DNA of 64,000 nt, from the NCBI GenBank assembly GCA_020025205.1, contig JAHHSO010000008.1:6517-70516 (forward strand), written 5' to 3'. Source of the DNA: Christensenellaceae bacterium. Its GTDB lineage: Bacteria; Bacillota; Clostridia; Christensenellales; Aristaeellaceae. The notes beneath the pieces are model-generated. The model was not told the origin of the DNA. It made no database searches and worked only from the letters and a program-made list of their open reading frames with translations. Made by a program: the position numbers and the translations under genes. This document shows, one piece after another, positions 8,933 to 17,337 of this stretch. The first letter of the stretch is position 1, and every line of letters starts with the position of its first letter.

Positions 8933-9583
8933 ATGAAGAACATGAAGACATGGGTGGCCGTGCTGGTGATTATTGCGGCTGTTGCGATTTGCGGCTGGTA
9001 CGCGGTGAGGATGCCGAGCGGCGCAGATGTGCAGAAGGAGCCGACTGTCATGGAGACAGAACCGACTGCTGAACCGGCAGTTCAGGCGACCGAAACCCCG
9101 CAGGAGGCGGTCGAAGCAAAGATGGAAGCGGATCTCCTGAACCATGAAGAAGAGCAGGCAGAACTGATGACGATTGAAGGTGAGATTGTAGAGGTCACAG
9201 AGGAGTATGTCATCATCAAGGACGCTGAGCTGGGCGAGGTGCAGGTGAATCTGAATGACGATACCGTGTATGAAGGAATTGACAGGGAAGAATTGGCAGC
9301 TGGCCAGTTTGCATCCGTCATTTATGACGGGATGATGACCCGTTCTCTGCCGCCGCAGATCAATGCGCTGAGCATTCGCGTGGATGCGATCACAGGCACG
9401 GTGGCCGAGGTGCAGGAGGATGGACGTGTGCTGATTAACCGCACGGATCTTGGGGATCAGGTGCTGGTTGCTCTGCCGGAAGGCGTTGTGCTGACAGTTG
9501 GTGAAACCGTGACCATCTATACCAATGGCGTAATGACCATGTCTCTGCCGCCGCAGGTGAACGCTATTGGCATCGTGAAGTGA
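8933..9583 (+). CDS. Membrane-anchored protein with a duplicated extracytoplasmic domain (unknown function)
   Basis: The 216-aa protein starts with one transmembrane segment (about 7-24) and a Thr/Glu/Pro-rich linker (about 33-62). Two related beta-rich repeats of about 65 residues follow: the first has VEVTEEYVII and ends TRSLPPQINALSI, the second has AEVQEDGRVLI and ends TMSLPPQVNAIGI. The shared SLPPQ(I/V)NA(L/I)xI ends show an internal duplication. The fold resembles small OB-like or soluble-ligand domains, but I do not recognise a named family. GGAGG precedes the ATG. The ECF-like promoter upstream suggests an envelope-stress or cell-surface role (inference). Confidence 0.8.
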   Translation: MKNMKTWVAVLVIIAAVAICGWYAVRMPSGADVQKEPTVMETEPTAEPAVQATETPQEAVEAKMEADLLNHEEEQAELMTIEGEIVEVTEEYVIIKDAELGEVQVNLNDDTVYEGIDREELAAGQFASVIYDGMMTRSLPPQINALSIRVDAITGTVAEVQEDGRVLINRTDLGDQVLVALPEGVVLTVGETVTIYTNGVMTMSLPPQVNAIGIVK

Positions 9584-9686
9584 TAGAAAAGCCTTTTTTA
9601 TACAGTTAGAGCATAGATAAAAAGGGTCTGTTGCAAAATGAAAACGTCATAGTAATCTGCAAAAAACATTAGAAGTTAAAATAGAA

Positions 9687-9734
9687 ATCGACCATCCAAT
9701 GAAGCGCTTCTGCTGCTTTTGATGGCCGATTTTT
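9687..9734 (+). terminator. Terminator-like hairpin
   Basis: ATCGACCATC (9687-9696) pairs with GATGGCCGAT (9721-9730) with one mismatch, enclosing a second small palindrome GAAGCGCTTC, and is followed by TTTT. Confidence 0.55.
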
Positions 9735-9750
9735 GTACACGGTTTTTTAT

Positions 9751-9779
9751 AGAGGTCATTTTGAAGCGGCCTCTTTTTC
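9751..9779 (+). terminator. Terminator-like hairpin
   Basis: AGAGGTC (9751-9757) pairs with GGCCTCT (9768-9774), one G-U pair, followed by a run of T. It lies 17 nt after the previous hairpin. Confidence 0.55.
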
Positions 9780-9995
9780 AGTTATGAGATTGTTTGGTTA
9801 TTCAATTTTGTCTACAGGTTGACCACTTGTTTACTGGTATTTTTTGTAAGAGAAGAAAAATAAGAGGAAGAAAACAAGACTAAAAGGGCAGGCGCTTCAC
9901 CACTTTCTTGCCGCTTACTGTTTTCTAATGTGCTTATATTGTAGAAAGACAGAACAACCTGCGCCGTTCACCATGCCTTTTTGTATGGGTGCGCG

Positions 9996-10475
9996 CTATT
10001 CTGCTGTGGTCAGTTTCGCATACTGTGCGCCAGACAGGCTGCATAGATCGCCGGGAGCCAGTTCAATTTGCACGCCGATTTTTCCACCGGATATGCAGAT
10101 TGTGTCAAACAACTGGGCGGTTTCGTCAATGAATGTGGGGTAGGCCTTCTTCATGCCAAGCGGACTGCATCCACCGTGAATGTAGCCCGTATGGGGAAGG
10201 AGCAGTTTCTGCGGGAGCATTTCAACAGATTTTTCTCCGCAGACAGCAGCGGCCTGTTTCATGTTTAATGTTGCAGTAACCGGAATCACAAAGACGTAAA
10301 ACGTGCGGCTTTTGCCTTGCGTAACCAGTGTCTTAAAGACACGCTGCGGGTCTTGATTTAATGTGCGCGCTACAGAAAGTCCGTCGATGCCGGTGTCGGG
10401 AGAATAAAAGTGAACGCTGTGCGGGGTGCCTGCCTTGTCGAGCATGCGCATGACGTTGGTTTTAACTTCGGCCAT
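9996..10475 (-). CDS. ybaK: YbaK/EbsC-family Cys-tRNA deacylase
   Basis: YbaK-type proteins hydrolyse Cys-tRNA(Pro) formed by mischarging. The 159-aa single-domain protein shows the conserved QVFKTLV-like block (RVFKTLVTQG), VTATLNMKQAAA with the catalytic lysine region, and the GGCSPLGMKK loop with a terminal ISGGKIGVQIEL strand. The family length is about 155-165. Of two adjacent ATGs I prefer the second, which stands 6 nt from GGAGG; the first is only 3 nt away. It is monocistronic, with no close partner on the same strand. Confidence 0.93.
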   Translation of the reverse strand: MAEVKTNVMRMLDKAGTPHSVHFYSPDTGIDGLSVARTLNQDPQRVFKTLVTQGKSRTFYVFVIPVTATLNMKQAAAVCGEKSVEMLPQKLLLPHTGYIHGGCSPLGMKKAYPTFIDETAQLFDTICISGGKIGVQIELAPGDLCSLSGAQYAKLTTAE

Positions 10476-10568
10476 CATGTACCTCCAGAATGTGCGAAAG
10501 AATGAATTGAAACCGCGCGAAGCGAAGAACGAAAGCCACGTTCGCGGATGTGGGCCTATGATTTCCGA

Positions 10569-11723
10569 TTAAAATGAGCGGCTTAGATCCATTTGAACGG
10601 GTTTTGCCACTTTGTCTGGACTTTTTGCAGCCCGCTCTTCCAGCAGCCTGGAAAAAAGCGCATCGTCAAAGGGAAGCTCAATGGTTTTGTCCGTCCAGCT
10701 GGACAACAACATGGCGTTGGACAGCATCAAACTGTTAAGCCCTTCACGCCCGTCAGCGACCATTGGACTGCCTGTCAGGATGTGATCGGCAAACGCACGA
10801 ATGACGCCTGCATGCATGGGATAAGGTGCGTCAGGTGTGATATCTGTTGTTACAACAGCGGGTTTGCCGTAGCCGGAAGGATAGGTACGCGTGAATTGGC
10901 TGATGGGCATTTCCGTACGTGTAAGCGTCAGATGTCCATGCTCATAAAGAAGCTGACCGCCGTCCAATGCGATTTCAAAACGGTTGGTGCCCGGAACTTC
11001 CCCGGTGCTGGCAATGAATGTACCCGTTGCGCCGTTGGCGTATTGCACGTATGCCGTTACATCGTCCTCGACCTCAATATTGTGCCAGCGGCCTAAGCCG
11101 CAGAAAGCACGCACGCGCACGGGCATGCCGCAAATCCACTGCCACAGATCCAAATTGTGGGGAGCCTGATTGAGCAGAACACCGCCGCCGTCATTTTTCC
11201 ATGTGGCGCGCCATGCGCCGGAATCAAAATAACTCTGCGCGCGGAACCAGTCGGTGACCACAAGGCTTGTGCGGCGGATTTCACCCAGTTCTCCAGAGGC
11301 AACGATGCGGCGCATTTCCTGATAGGCCGGATGCGTGCGAACGTTGAACATTACGCCGAACGCGCAGCCGGAAGCATCTGCTTCGGCATTCAGAAATCTG
11401 ACTTCTTGCGTGGTTACACCGGTTGGCTTTTCAAGCAGCACGTGAATCCCGGCATGGAATGCTTCAACAGCCTGCTGAACGTGCAGCCTGTGCGGAGAAG
11501 CGATCAGCACCGCGTCAATGGCGCCGCTTTCATACATCGCTTGTGGGGTTTCAAAAATGCGCACTGTATCGCAGCCGGGCAGCTCGTGCAGCTGAGCGGC
11601 GTGGGCTTTGGAACGCGTTGCGGCGGCGCACAGACGTGCTTGGGGCACCGACTGAACAAGCGTTTGAGCATGGGTCAGGTTCATGGAGCCTACGCCGACC
11701 AGACCGAAACGAATGGCTTCCAT
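10569..11723 (-). CDS. Gfo/Idh/MocA-family NAD(P)-dependent oxidoreductase
   Basis: The 384-aa protein has the N-terminal Rossmann motif LVGVGSM, the catalytic-lysine motif LLEKPTG (residue about 97) and the C-terminal alpha/beta substrate domain containing DSGAWRATWKNDGGGVLLNQ and the NQAPHNLDLW segment. Members oxidise or reduce sugars and inositols; the substrate cannot be read from sequence. It starts 9 nt after the stop of the sugar-kinase gene on the same strand, so both probably act in one sugar or sugar-acid route. Confidence 0.92.
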   Translation of the reverse strand: MEAIRFGLVGVGSMNLTHAQTLVQSVPQARLCAAATRSKAHAAQLHELPGCDTVRIFETPQAMYESGAIDAVLIASPHRLHVQQAVEAFHAGIHVLLEKPTGVTTQEVRFLNAEADASGCAFGVMFNVRTHPAYQEMRRIVASGELGEIRRTSLVVTDWFRAQSYFDSGAWRATWKNDGGGVLLNQAPHNLDLWQWICGMPVRVRAFCGLGRWHNIEVEDDVTAYVQYANGATGTFIASTGEVPGTNRFEIALDGGQLLYEHGHLTLTRTEMPISQFTRTYPSGYGKPAVVTTDITPDAPYPMHAGVIRAFADHILTGSPMVADGREGLNSLMLSNAMLLSSWTDKTIELPFDDALFSRLLEERAAKSPDKVAKPVQMDLSRSF

Positions 11724-11732
11724 ACAGACTCC

Positions 11733-12818
11733 TTAACGCTTGATGTCGTAGTTCATGTTCATCAGATTACGGATGCTCTTTGCATCATCCGTAATGTTGG
11801 CATCGCCATGGATGGTGTGCTTGATGGCACTGGAAGCGACAGCAAAGTTGAGCATGTCCATCGGGCGATAATTGTGGAGCATAGCATAAATCAGGCCGCT
11901 GGCAAAAGCATCGCCGCCGCCTACGCGATCCAGAACGTTGAATGTAAACAGCTTGCTTTCAAAAGTGTGGCCGTCGTACCACATGAATGCTTTCAGACTG
12001 TTTTCACTGCCGGAATGCGCGTAGCGCACATGACGGGCGATACACTGAAGATTTGGATAACGCTCGACAAAGCGGCGGAAGATTTCGTCTTGCTGCTCGT
12101 AACTGGGCTGCATAGGGATATTGTCCTTATAATCGCCTTTGGAGTGATCGCTTTCGTCACGCCAGAGATGATAGGGTTCAATGCCAAGAAGAATGTTGAC
12201 ATAGGGCAGGCATTCTGTGCAGAAGTCACGCGCCTCTTCCCATGACCAGAGCTTGCTGCGGAAGTTGCCGTCAAAGCTGACGGTCAGCCCCTTCTGCTGG
12301 GCCGTTTTGAGCATGTCAAGCACAAGCTGACGGCAGTTTGCACCAAGTGCCGGGGTAATGCCGCTCAGGTGCAGCCAGTCAAAGCCATCCAGAAGCGCAT
12401 CCAGGTCAACGGTGGAAAAGTCATACTCCGTCAGCGCGCTGTGTTTACGGTCATAGATGACCTTGCTGGGACGAATGCCGTAACCGGTTTCGAGATAGTA
12501 AGTGCCAAGCCGATGACTGGGCGTTTCTTCTGGCGTGGTTAAGATCATGGGCGTGCAGTGGACATCGTTGGAGCGAAGCCACCGAACGGCACTTTTGCCC
12601 AAAGAGTTGTCAGGAACAACGGAGAAGAATGTGCTGTCAACACCAAGATTTGCGAGCGCCAGCGCGATATTGGCTTCACTGCCGCCATAGCTGGCTTCAA
12701 AATTGCTGGCCATGCGGATTTTTTCGTAGTTGGGCGGGGTTAAACGGAGCATAATTTCGCCCATTGTGATGAATTTTTTGCCGGGGTCTTTACCTTGAAG
12801 CGGATTGGAATGGATCAT
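11733..12818 (-). CDS. PfkB-family sugar kinase, 2-keto-3-deoxygluconate kinase type
   Basis: This kinase phosphorylates a keto-sugar acid or related sugar. The 361-aa protein has the N-terminal GEIMLRLTPP start typical of KDG kinases, SYGGSEANIALALANLG (substrate and G-rich motif) and the PfkB signature DRVGGGDAFASGLIYA with catalytic Asp in GGGDAF. An N-terminal extension of about 14 residues precedes FITMGEIMLRL; the ATG at 12818 has only a modest AGGCAGG upstream. TTTAAA/TATACT (12914-12886, minus strand) may be its promoter. KDG kinase fits the SDR dehydrogenase seen later at 59 kb (inference). Confidence 0.88.
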   Translation of the reverse strand: MIHSNPLQGKDPGKKFITMGEIMLRLTPPNYEKIRMASNFEASYGGSEANIALALANLGVDSTFFSVVPDNSLGKSAVRWLRSNDVHCTPMILTTPEETPSHRLGTYYLETGYGIRPSKVIYDRKHSALTEYDFSTVDLDALLDGFDWLHLSGITPALGANCRQLVLDMLKTAQQKGLTVSFDGNFRSKLWSWEEARDFCTECLPYVNILLGIEPYHLWRDESDHSKGDYKDNIPMQPSYEQQDEIFRRFVERYPNLQCIARHVRYAHSGSENSLKAFMWYDGHTFESKLFTFNVLDRVGGGDAFASGLIYAMLHNYRPMDMLNFAVASSAIKHTIHGDANITDDAKSIRNLMNMNYDIKR

Positions 12819-12885
12819 ATGTATACCTGCCTTTCCGCAGCGTCGTTCTCAGCCGAACAAACGGCGTGCGTGTTTTAATGATTTG

Positions 12886-12914
12886 AGTATACCATAAATG
12901 TCCAGCTCTTTAAA
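12886..12914 (-). promoter_or_regulatory. Probable promoter of the sugar kinase/oxidoreductase operon
   Basis: On the minus strand TTTAAA (12914-12909) and TATACT (12891-12886) are 17 bp apart. The 7-mer GTATACC (plus strand) occurs here at 12887-12893 and again at 12821-12827, just before the start codon. Confidence 0.5.
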
Positions 12915-12929
12915 GTCCCCATGAAAGTA

Positions 12930-13288
12930 ACTTTTGTCCGCGCGAAGCGGAGAGGGGAGTTTGAAAAGATCGTTCCCTCAGGCGAGTATGGGCGGCAGCC
13001 CGTGACCTTTGGATAAAATGAAGCGACTTTTGTCCGCACGAAGCGAAGAGGGGAGTTTGAGGGGATCATCCCCTCAAGCAGGTATGGGCGGCAGCCCGTG
13101 ACCTTTGGATAAAATGAAGCGACTTTTGTCCGCGCGAAGCGGAGAGGGGAGTTTGAAAAGATCGTTTCCTCAGGCGGGTATGGGCGGCAGCCCGTGACCT
13201 TTGTATAAAGACAGCAGGTTTTAGCCGCGCGAAGCGGAGAGGGGAGTTTGAGGGGATCATCCCCTCAAGCAGGTATGGGCGGCAGCCC
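12930..13288. repeat. Four tandem copies of a ~96-bp repeat with an A-B-A-B pattern
   Basis: Units begin at 12930, 13026, 13122 and 13217; the last is truncated after the GGGCGGCAGCCC hairpin. Each unit has TTTTGTCCGCGCGAAGCGGA, then GAGGGGAGTTTGA, a variable hairpin and TATGGGCGGCAGCCC. Units 2 and 4 carry the perfect palindrome GAGGGGATCATCCCCTC. Units 1 and 3 carry GAAAAGATCGTT/TCCCTC at the same place. The alternation implies that a two-unit block was duplicated. Short open frames across it repeat the same NSPLRFAR-like peptide and are not considered genes. Confidence 0.93.
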
Positions 13289-13308
13289 ATAAAACAGACC
13301 ATAAAAAA

Positions 13309-13336
13309 AGAGACCGCAGATTGCTCTGCGATCTCT
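13309..13336. terminator. Bidirectional terminator at the end of the PTS operon
   Basis: AGAGACCGCAGA (13309-13320) pairs with TCTGCGATCTCT (13325-13336) around TTGC. It has T-runs on both sides, so it can stop the minus-strand PTS operon. Confidence 0.9.
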
Positions 13337-13371
13337 TTTTGACCTGCCGCGTGGGCCGCAGCAGGTGAAGA

Positions 13372-14862
13372 TTAAATCATCTTCTTGAACTCGTCATAGA
13401 CAAACTGAACCTTCGGGCCAACGACAACCTGCACGCTGGTCTTGCCCGGGCGAATGACGCCGGAAGCGCCGGAGGACTTGATCTTCTTCTCGTCAACCAG
13501 CAGGCGATCCTTCACTTCCAGACGCAGACGGGTGATGCAGTGCTCGGCACTCACGATGTTCTCTTTGCCGCCGCAGCCTTCCAGAATGATCTTCGCCATG
13601 CCGGTGTAGTCATTGTTGGCCAGCTCAATGTTCATCTCGGCTTCCTGGTCGTCTTCACGGCCCGGAGTCTTCAGGTTCCACTTCTCAATGGCAAACTTGA
13701 AGACGAGATAGAACACGGCGAACGCTGCCAGACCCAGCGGCAGGATCAGCCAGGTCTTCGCAGCGGCCGGCAGGGTCGCGGAGAAGATCAGGTCGGTCAG
13801 GCCAGCGGAGAAGCAGAAGCCGGCGCGGAAGCCGAGGGCAACGGTCACAGTGGTGAAGATGCCGTACAGCAGCGCGTACACGATGTACAGCGGGAAAGCC
13901 AGGAACATGAAGGAGAACTCGAACGGCTCGGTAACGCCGCACAGCAGGGCGCAGACAGCCGCAGAGCCAACAAGACCGACGGCAGCCTTACGCTTTGCAG
14001 GCTTGGCAGTCTTGATCATGGCGCAGGCAGCACCGAGGATACCGAACATCATGCACGGGAAGAAGCCAGCCATGTACATGCCGACGGACCAGTCGATCAC
14101 GGTGCCGTTGGCCATGGTTGCGCCCTCGGTGAGAGCGCCCCAGTACGCGGTCAGGTCGCCCAGGCCGATGGTGTCAAACCAGAACACGTTGTTCAGAGCG
14201 TGATGCAGACCGGTCGGGATGAGCAGGCGGTTCAGGAAGGCATAGATGCCGGCGCCGACAGCGCCCAGGCTCTTGATGCCGTTGCCGATAGAAACCAGGC
14301 CGCCGAAGACGATCGGCCATACGAACAGCAGGATCGCAGCCACAATGATGGAAACAACGCCCGTCACGATGGCAACAGAACGCTTGCCGGAGAAGAACGC
14401 CAGCACGTCGGGCAGCTGGGTGTTCTTAAACTTGTTGTAGCAGATAGCGCCGATGATACCGGACAGGATACCGGTGAACGGGTTGGCAATCTTGGCAAAC
14501 GCAACCGCTTTGACTTCGTCAGCGATCATGTTCGGAGCGATGACGCCAACTACGCCGCTGGACAGCAGGTTGGTGATCATCAGCCAGGAAACCAGGCCGG
14601 CCAGGCCAGCCGTGCCGTCGTTGTCATCGGCCAGGCCGACAGCAACACCGATGGCGAACAGGATCGCCATGTTGTCGATCAAAGCACCGCCAGCCTTGAT
14701 CATGAAAAAGCCCAGGGTGTATGCGAAGCCTTCAGTCGCACCGGCAGCGCCCATGACGGCAGGAGCAAGCGCGTATCCCAGACCCATCAGGATACCACAA
14801 ATAGGCAGAATTGCGACGGGCAGCATCAGAGCCTTGCCCAGTTTCTGCAAATAACGCATCAT
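13372..14862 (-). CDS. PTS transporter EIICB, glucose/N-acetylglucosamine family
   Basis: This is a sugar permease that phosphorylates its substrate during uptake. The 496-aa protein has an EIIC membrane domain (about 1-375, roughly ten segments) with the substrate-loop motif LIPTGLHHALNNVFWFD, nearest to NagE-type N-acetylglucosamine permeases. A linker and an EIIB domain follow, with the phosphorylatable cysteine in HCITRLRLE (near residue 430). There is no fused EIIA, which is encoded separately upstream. I start at the ATG at 14862, 8 nt from AGGAGG; a start 60 nt upstream lacks a ribosome site. GlcNAc versus glucose specificity is inference. Confidence 0.93.
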   Translation of the reverse strand: MMRYLQKLGKALMLPVAILPICGILMGLGYALAPAVMGAAGATEGFAYTLGFFMIKAGGALIDNMAILFAIGVAVGLADDNDGTAGLAGLVSWLMITNLLSSGVVGVIAPNMIADEVKAVAFAKIANPFTGILSGIIGAICYNKFKNTQLPDVLAFFSGKRSVAIVTGVVSIIVAAILLFVWPIVFGGLVSIGNGIKSLGAVGAGIYAFLNRLLIPTGLHHALNNVFWFDTIGLGDLTAYWGALTEGATMANGTVIDWSVGMYMAGFFPCMMFGILGAACAMIKTAKPAKRKAAVGLVGSAAVCALLCGVTEPFEFSFMFLAFPLYIVYALLYGIFTTVTVALGFRAGFCFSAGLTDLIFSATLPAAAKTWLILPLGLAAFAVFYLVFKFAIEKWNLKTPGREDDQEAEMNIELANNDYTGMAKIILEGCGGKENIVSAEHCITRLRLEVKDRLLVDEKKIKSSGASGVIRPGKTSVQVVVGPKVQFVYDEFKKMI

Positions 14863-14946
14863 ACGTAATGTCCTCCTGTGAGAATTTTGATAGATTCCTA
14901 TTATCAAGAGCAGTCGGCCCACAGCTGCCCTTTGATACGATGTTGA

Positions 14947-15204
14947 TTACAGCGTTTCGGCGAAGAAAGCGCTGAGCGCGGCACAGGCCGCTTCTTCATC
15001 TTCACCTTCGCAGGTGATGGTGACAGTCATGTCCTTTTTGACGGCAAGACGCATCACGCCCATGATGCGCTTGGCATCGGCTTTGCCGTTGGGCGTGTCC
15101 AGAGAGATGTTGCTTTTGAAACCTGCAGCCATCTTGGCCAGCTGACCGGCGGGGCGAGCGTGGATGCCGAGTGCATCGGTGACGGTATAAGTAAACTGCT
15201 TCAT
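14947..15204 (-). CDS. ptsH: Phosphocarrier protein HPr
   Basis: HPr carries phosphate from enzyme I to EIIA. The 85-aa protein has the active-site histidine in GIHARPAGQLAK (His15) and a serine region (KSNISL) near position 46 corresponding to the HPr-kinase loop of Bacillota. It is the normal length. It lies between ptsI and the EIICB gene on the minus strand. The ATG overlaps no neighbour, and the ribosome site GTGAGGAATGATTTCC is moderate. Confidence 0.97.
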   Translation of the reverse strand: MKQFTYTVTDALGIHARPAGQLAKMAAGFKSNISLDTPNGKADAKRIMGVMRLAVKKDMTVTITCEGEDEEAACAALSAFFAETL

Positions 15205-15210
15205 TGGAAA

Positions 15211-16824
15211 TCATTCCTCACTTTCACAAACGAGCTTGCGCAGCGCCAGCACACGGCCGGGCGCCATGGACAGCTCAGTATATCCCATGTTGATGAAACG
15301 GATGGTCAATTCGGGATCGGCCCCCAGTTCGCCGCAAATGCCAGCCCAGATGCCGGCTTCCTGCGCGCTCTTGGCGATATATGCCATCAGCGCCAAGACA
15401 GCGGGGTGGTGCGGGTCGTAGAACTCGCCCAGACCGGCGTTCTGGCGGTCAATGGCCAGCGTGTACTGGGTCAGATCATTGGTGCCGACGCTGAAAAAGT
15501 CTACTTCCTTAGCCAGCTCCGGCGCAATGACAGCCGCAGCAGGGGTCTCGATCATGACGCCAATCGGAATCTTTTCGACCATGACGCCCTGACGTTCCAA
15601 ATCCGCGCGCACACGCTCGCACATAGCCTTGGCGCGCTGCACTTCCCAGACGGAGGTGACCATCGGGAACATGATGTGCAGCTTGCCGAATGCGGAAGCG
15701 CGGTAAATGGCGCGAAGCTGTGGAATAAAGATATCCGGGCGGGACAGGCACAGACGCAGGCCGCGTAAGCCAAGTGCCGGGTTTTCTTCCTTGGGGAGAT
15801 TCAGATAATCCGCCTGCTTGTCGGCTCCGATATCCAGCGTGCGGATCACAACGGGCTTTCCGGCCATGGTCTGAGCAACGCGGCGGTAAGCATTGAAAAG
15901 CTCCTCTTCTGTAGGCAGCGTATTGCGGCCAAGATAGAGAAATTCACTGCGCATCAGGCCAACACCCTCGGCATCGGCAGAAAGTGCGGCATCTGCATCT
16001 TCTGCGCAGCCGATATTGGCGCACAGGAGAATCTTCTTGCCGTTTTTGGTGATGCTCTGGCGACCACGGTAGGCTTCCAGCGTGGCACGTCCGGCTTCGA
16101 CCTCTTGGCGACGGGCATTCAGCATGTTGAGGGTGGCATCGTCAGGGTCGGTTGTCCATGTTCCTGCGCCGCCGTCTACAGCCAGCGTGGTGCAGTTTTC
16201 TGCATCGCGGAGTGCCAGGTCAGCCTGAACGAGAGAGGGGATGTTGAGCGTCCTTGCCAGAATGGCGGTATGGCTGCTCAAAGAGCCCTGCCGCGTGACG
16301 AATGCCAGAATGCGTTCGCGAGGCAGCTGGATGGTTTCGCTTGGGCCAAGGTCTTCAGCCACAAGGATAAAGCGGCCTTCGGGCAAGGCAAAGCCTTCTG
16401 AACCGCAGAGGATGTCCGCGATACGCTGAGAGATATCGCGCACATCAGCTGCACGCGCTTTCATGTATTCGTCATCCATTTCAGCAAATGCGGAAGCGAA
16501 TTCTTCGCCGCATTTCAAGACAGCTTGTGCGGCTGCACTTCCGGCAGAGATTTCAGCGGAGATGGCCTCCAGATAGTCCAGGTCATCCAGCATCATCATC
16601 TGAACTTCGACGATGGCCGCCTGCTCTTCGCCCACATCTCTGGTTGCACACTCATACAGCGCCGTTAATTGTGCGCGGGCGGTTTCCAGCGCATCTTCAA
16701 ACTTTTTCTGTTCGACGGCGGGATCTGCGGCTGCGACGGGCATGCTGCGCGCCGCCTTGCGGTAGACCACGGGAGTGCCGATGGCAACGCCGGGAAAGAC
16801 CGGCAGACCGGTTCCCTGTTTCAT
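15211..16824 (-). CDS. ptsI: PTS enzyme I (phosphoenolpyruvate-protein phosphotransferase)
   Basis: Enzyme I takes phosphate from PEP and passes it to HPr. The 537-aa protein is slightly shorter than the usual ~570. It has the HPr-binding helical domain, the phosphohistidine motif GSLSSHTAILARTLNIPS, and the PEP-binding barrel with GVMIETPAAA, VGTNDLTQYTLAIDR and ICGELGAD. The ATG at 16824 follows AAAGGAG by 8 nt; an in-frame GTG 18 nt upstream would place the ribosome site inside the gene. It follows the EIIA gene by 14 nt. Confidence 0.97.
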   Translation of the reverse strand: MKQGTGLPVFPGVAIGTPVVYRKAARSMPVAAADPAVEQKKFEDALETARAQLTALYECATRDVGEEQAAIVEVQMMMLDDLDYLEAISAEISAGSAAAQAVLKCGEEFASAFAEMDDEYMKARAADVRDISQRIADILCGSEGFALPEGRFILVAEDLGPSETIQLPRERILAFVTRQGSLSSHTAILARTLNIPSLVQADLALRDAENCTTLAVDGGAGTWTTDPDDATLNMLNARRQEVEAGRATLEAYRGRQSITKNGKKILLCANIGCAEDADAALSADAEGVGLMRSEFLYLGRNTLPTEEELFNAYRRVAQTMAGKPVVIRTLDIGADKQADYLNLPKEENPALGLRGLRLCLSRPDIFIPQLRAIYRASAFGKLHIMFPMVTSVWEVQRAKAMCERVRADLERQGVMVEKIPIGVMIETPAAAVIAPELAKEVDFFSVGTNDLTQYTLAIDRQNAGLGEFYDPHHPAVLALMAYIAKSAQEAGIWAGICGELGADPELTIRFINMGYTELSMAPGRVLALRKLVCESEE

Positions 16825-16838
16825 CGTCAATGCTCCTT

Positions 16839-17324
16839 TCACTTGCCCAGACGGATCACAGGATCGCCTGCGGCGACCGTCCTGCCCGTCAGGGTTTCCA
16901 CTGTCTTGTAATCAGCGCTGTTGCAGATGACAACAGGCGTGATGGTATCATAGCCCTCTGCGGCGATGGCGTCGGCATCGAATTCGATGAGCAGATCGCC
17001 TTTCTTTACTTTGTCGCCGCTCTTGGCGTGCACGGTGTAATGCTTGCCTTTGAGGTTTACAGTGTCCAGACCGATGTGAATGAGGATTTCGGCACCGTTG
17101 TCGGCAACCAGACTGACGGCGTGGCCGGTATCGAACATCATATCAACGCAAGCGTCGCACGGCGCGACAACCTTGCCTTCAGACGGGCGGATAGCAATGC
17201 CCTTGCCGAGCATTTCCTCGGAGAACGTCGGGTCGTTGACGTCAGTGACAGGCACAACTTCGCCCGCGGCAGGCGAAGAGATCTCGTCCAGCGGCTTGCT
17301 GAAAAGCTTGGAAAAAATTCCCAT
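16839..17324 (-). CDS. crr: PTS glucose-type EIIA
   Basis: EIIA relays phosphate from HPr to EIIB. The 161-aa stand-alone protein has the conserved ISSPAAGEVVPVTDV start, DTGHAVSLVADNGAEILIHI carrying both active-site histidines (GHA and IHIGLDTV), and KVKKGDLLIEFD. I start at the ATG within CTTTATGGGAATTTTTTCC, 7 nt from GAGGAGG. It sits 13 nt downstream of the antiterminator gene. The symbol follows the Crr/GamP-type EIIA; its partner is the EIICB at the operon end. Confidence 0.95.
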   Translation of the reverse strand: MGIFSKLFSKPLDEISSPAAGEVVPVTDVNDPTFSEEMLGKGIAIRPSEGKVVAPCDACVDMMFDTGHAVSLVADNGAEILIHIGLDTVNLKGKHYTVHAKSGDKVKKGDLLIEFDADAIAAEGYDTITPVVICNSADYKTVETLTGRTVAAGDPVIRLGK

Positions 17325-17337
17325 AAAGGTATCCTCC

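Larger units (their letters stand above)
9584..9995. other. Gene-poor gap with two hairpins and an IS-end-like motif
   Basis: No gene is supportable here. GGGTCTGTTGCAAAA at 9624-9638 resembles terminal inverted repeats of IS6-type elements, but no transposase and no matching second end are seen. Two terminator-like hairpins follow at 9687-9734 and 9751-9779. The region is AT-richer than its neighbours. Confidence 0.4.

Noticed and set aside
12875..13302. Short minus-strand frames across the 96-bp repeats encoding an NSPLRFAR-like peptide
   Set aside because: They run through tandem repeats, have no ribosome sites, and the peptide repeats simply mirror the DNA repeat.
14863..14922. Longer EIICB start with 20 extra residues
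   Set aside because: No ribosome site precedes it, whereas AGGAGG stands 8 nt before the ATG at 14862, where the EIIC domain begins.
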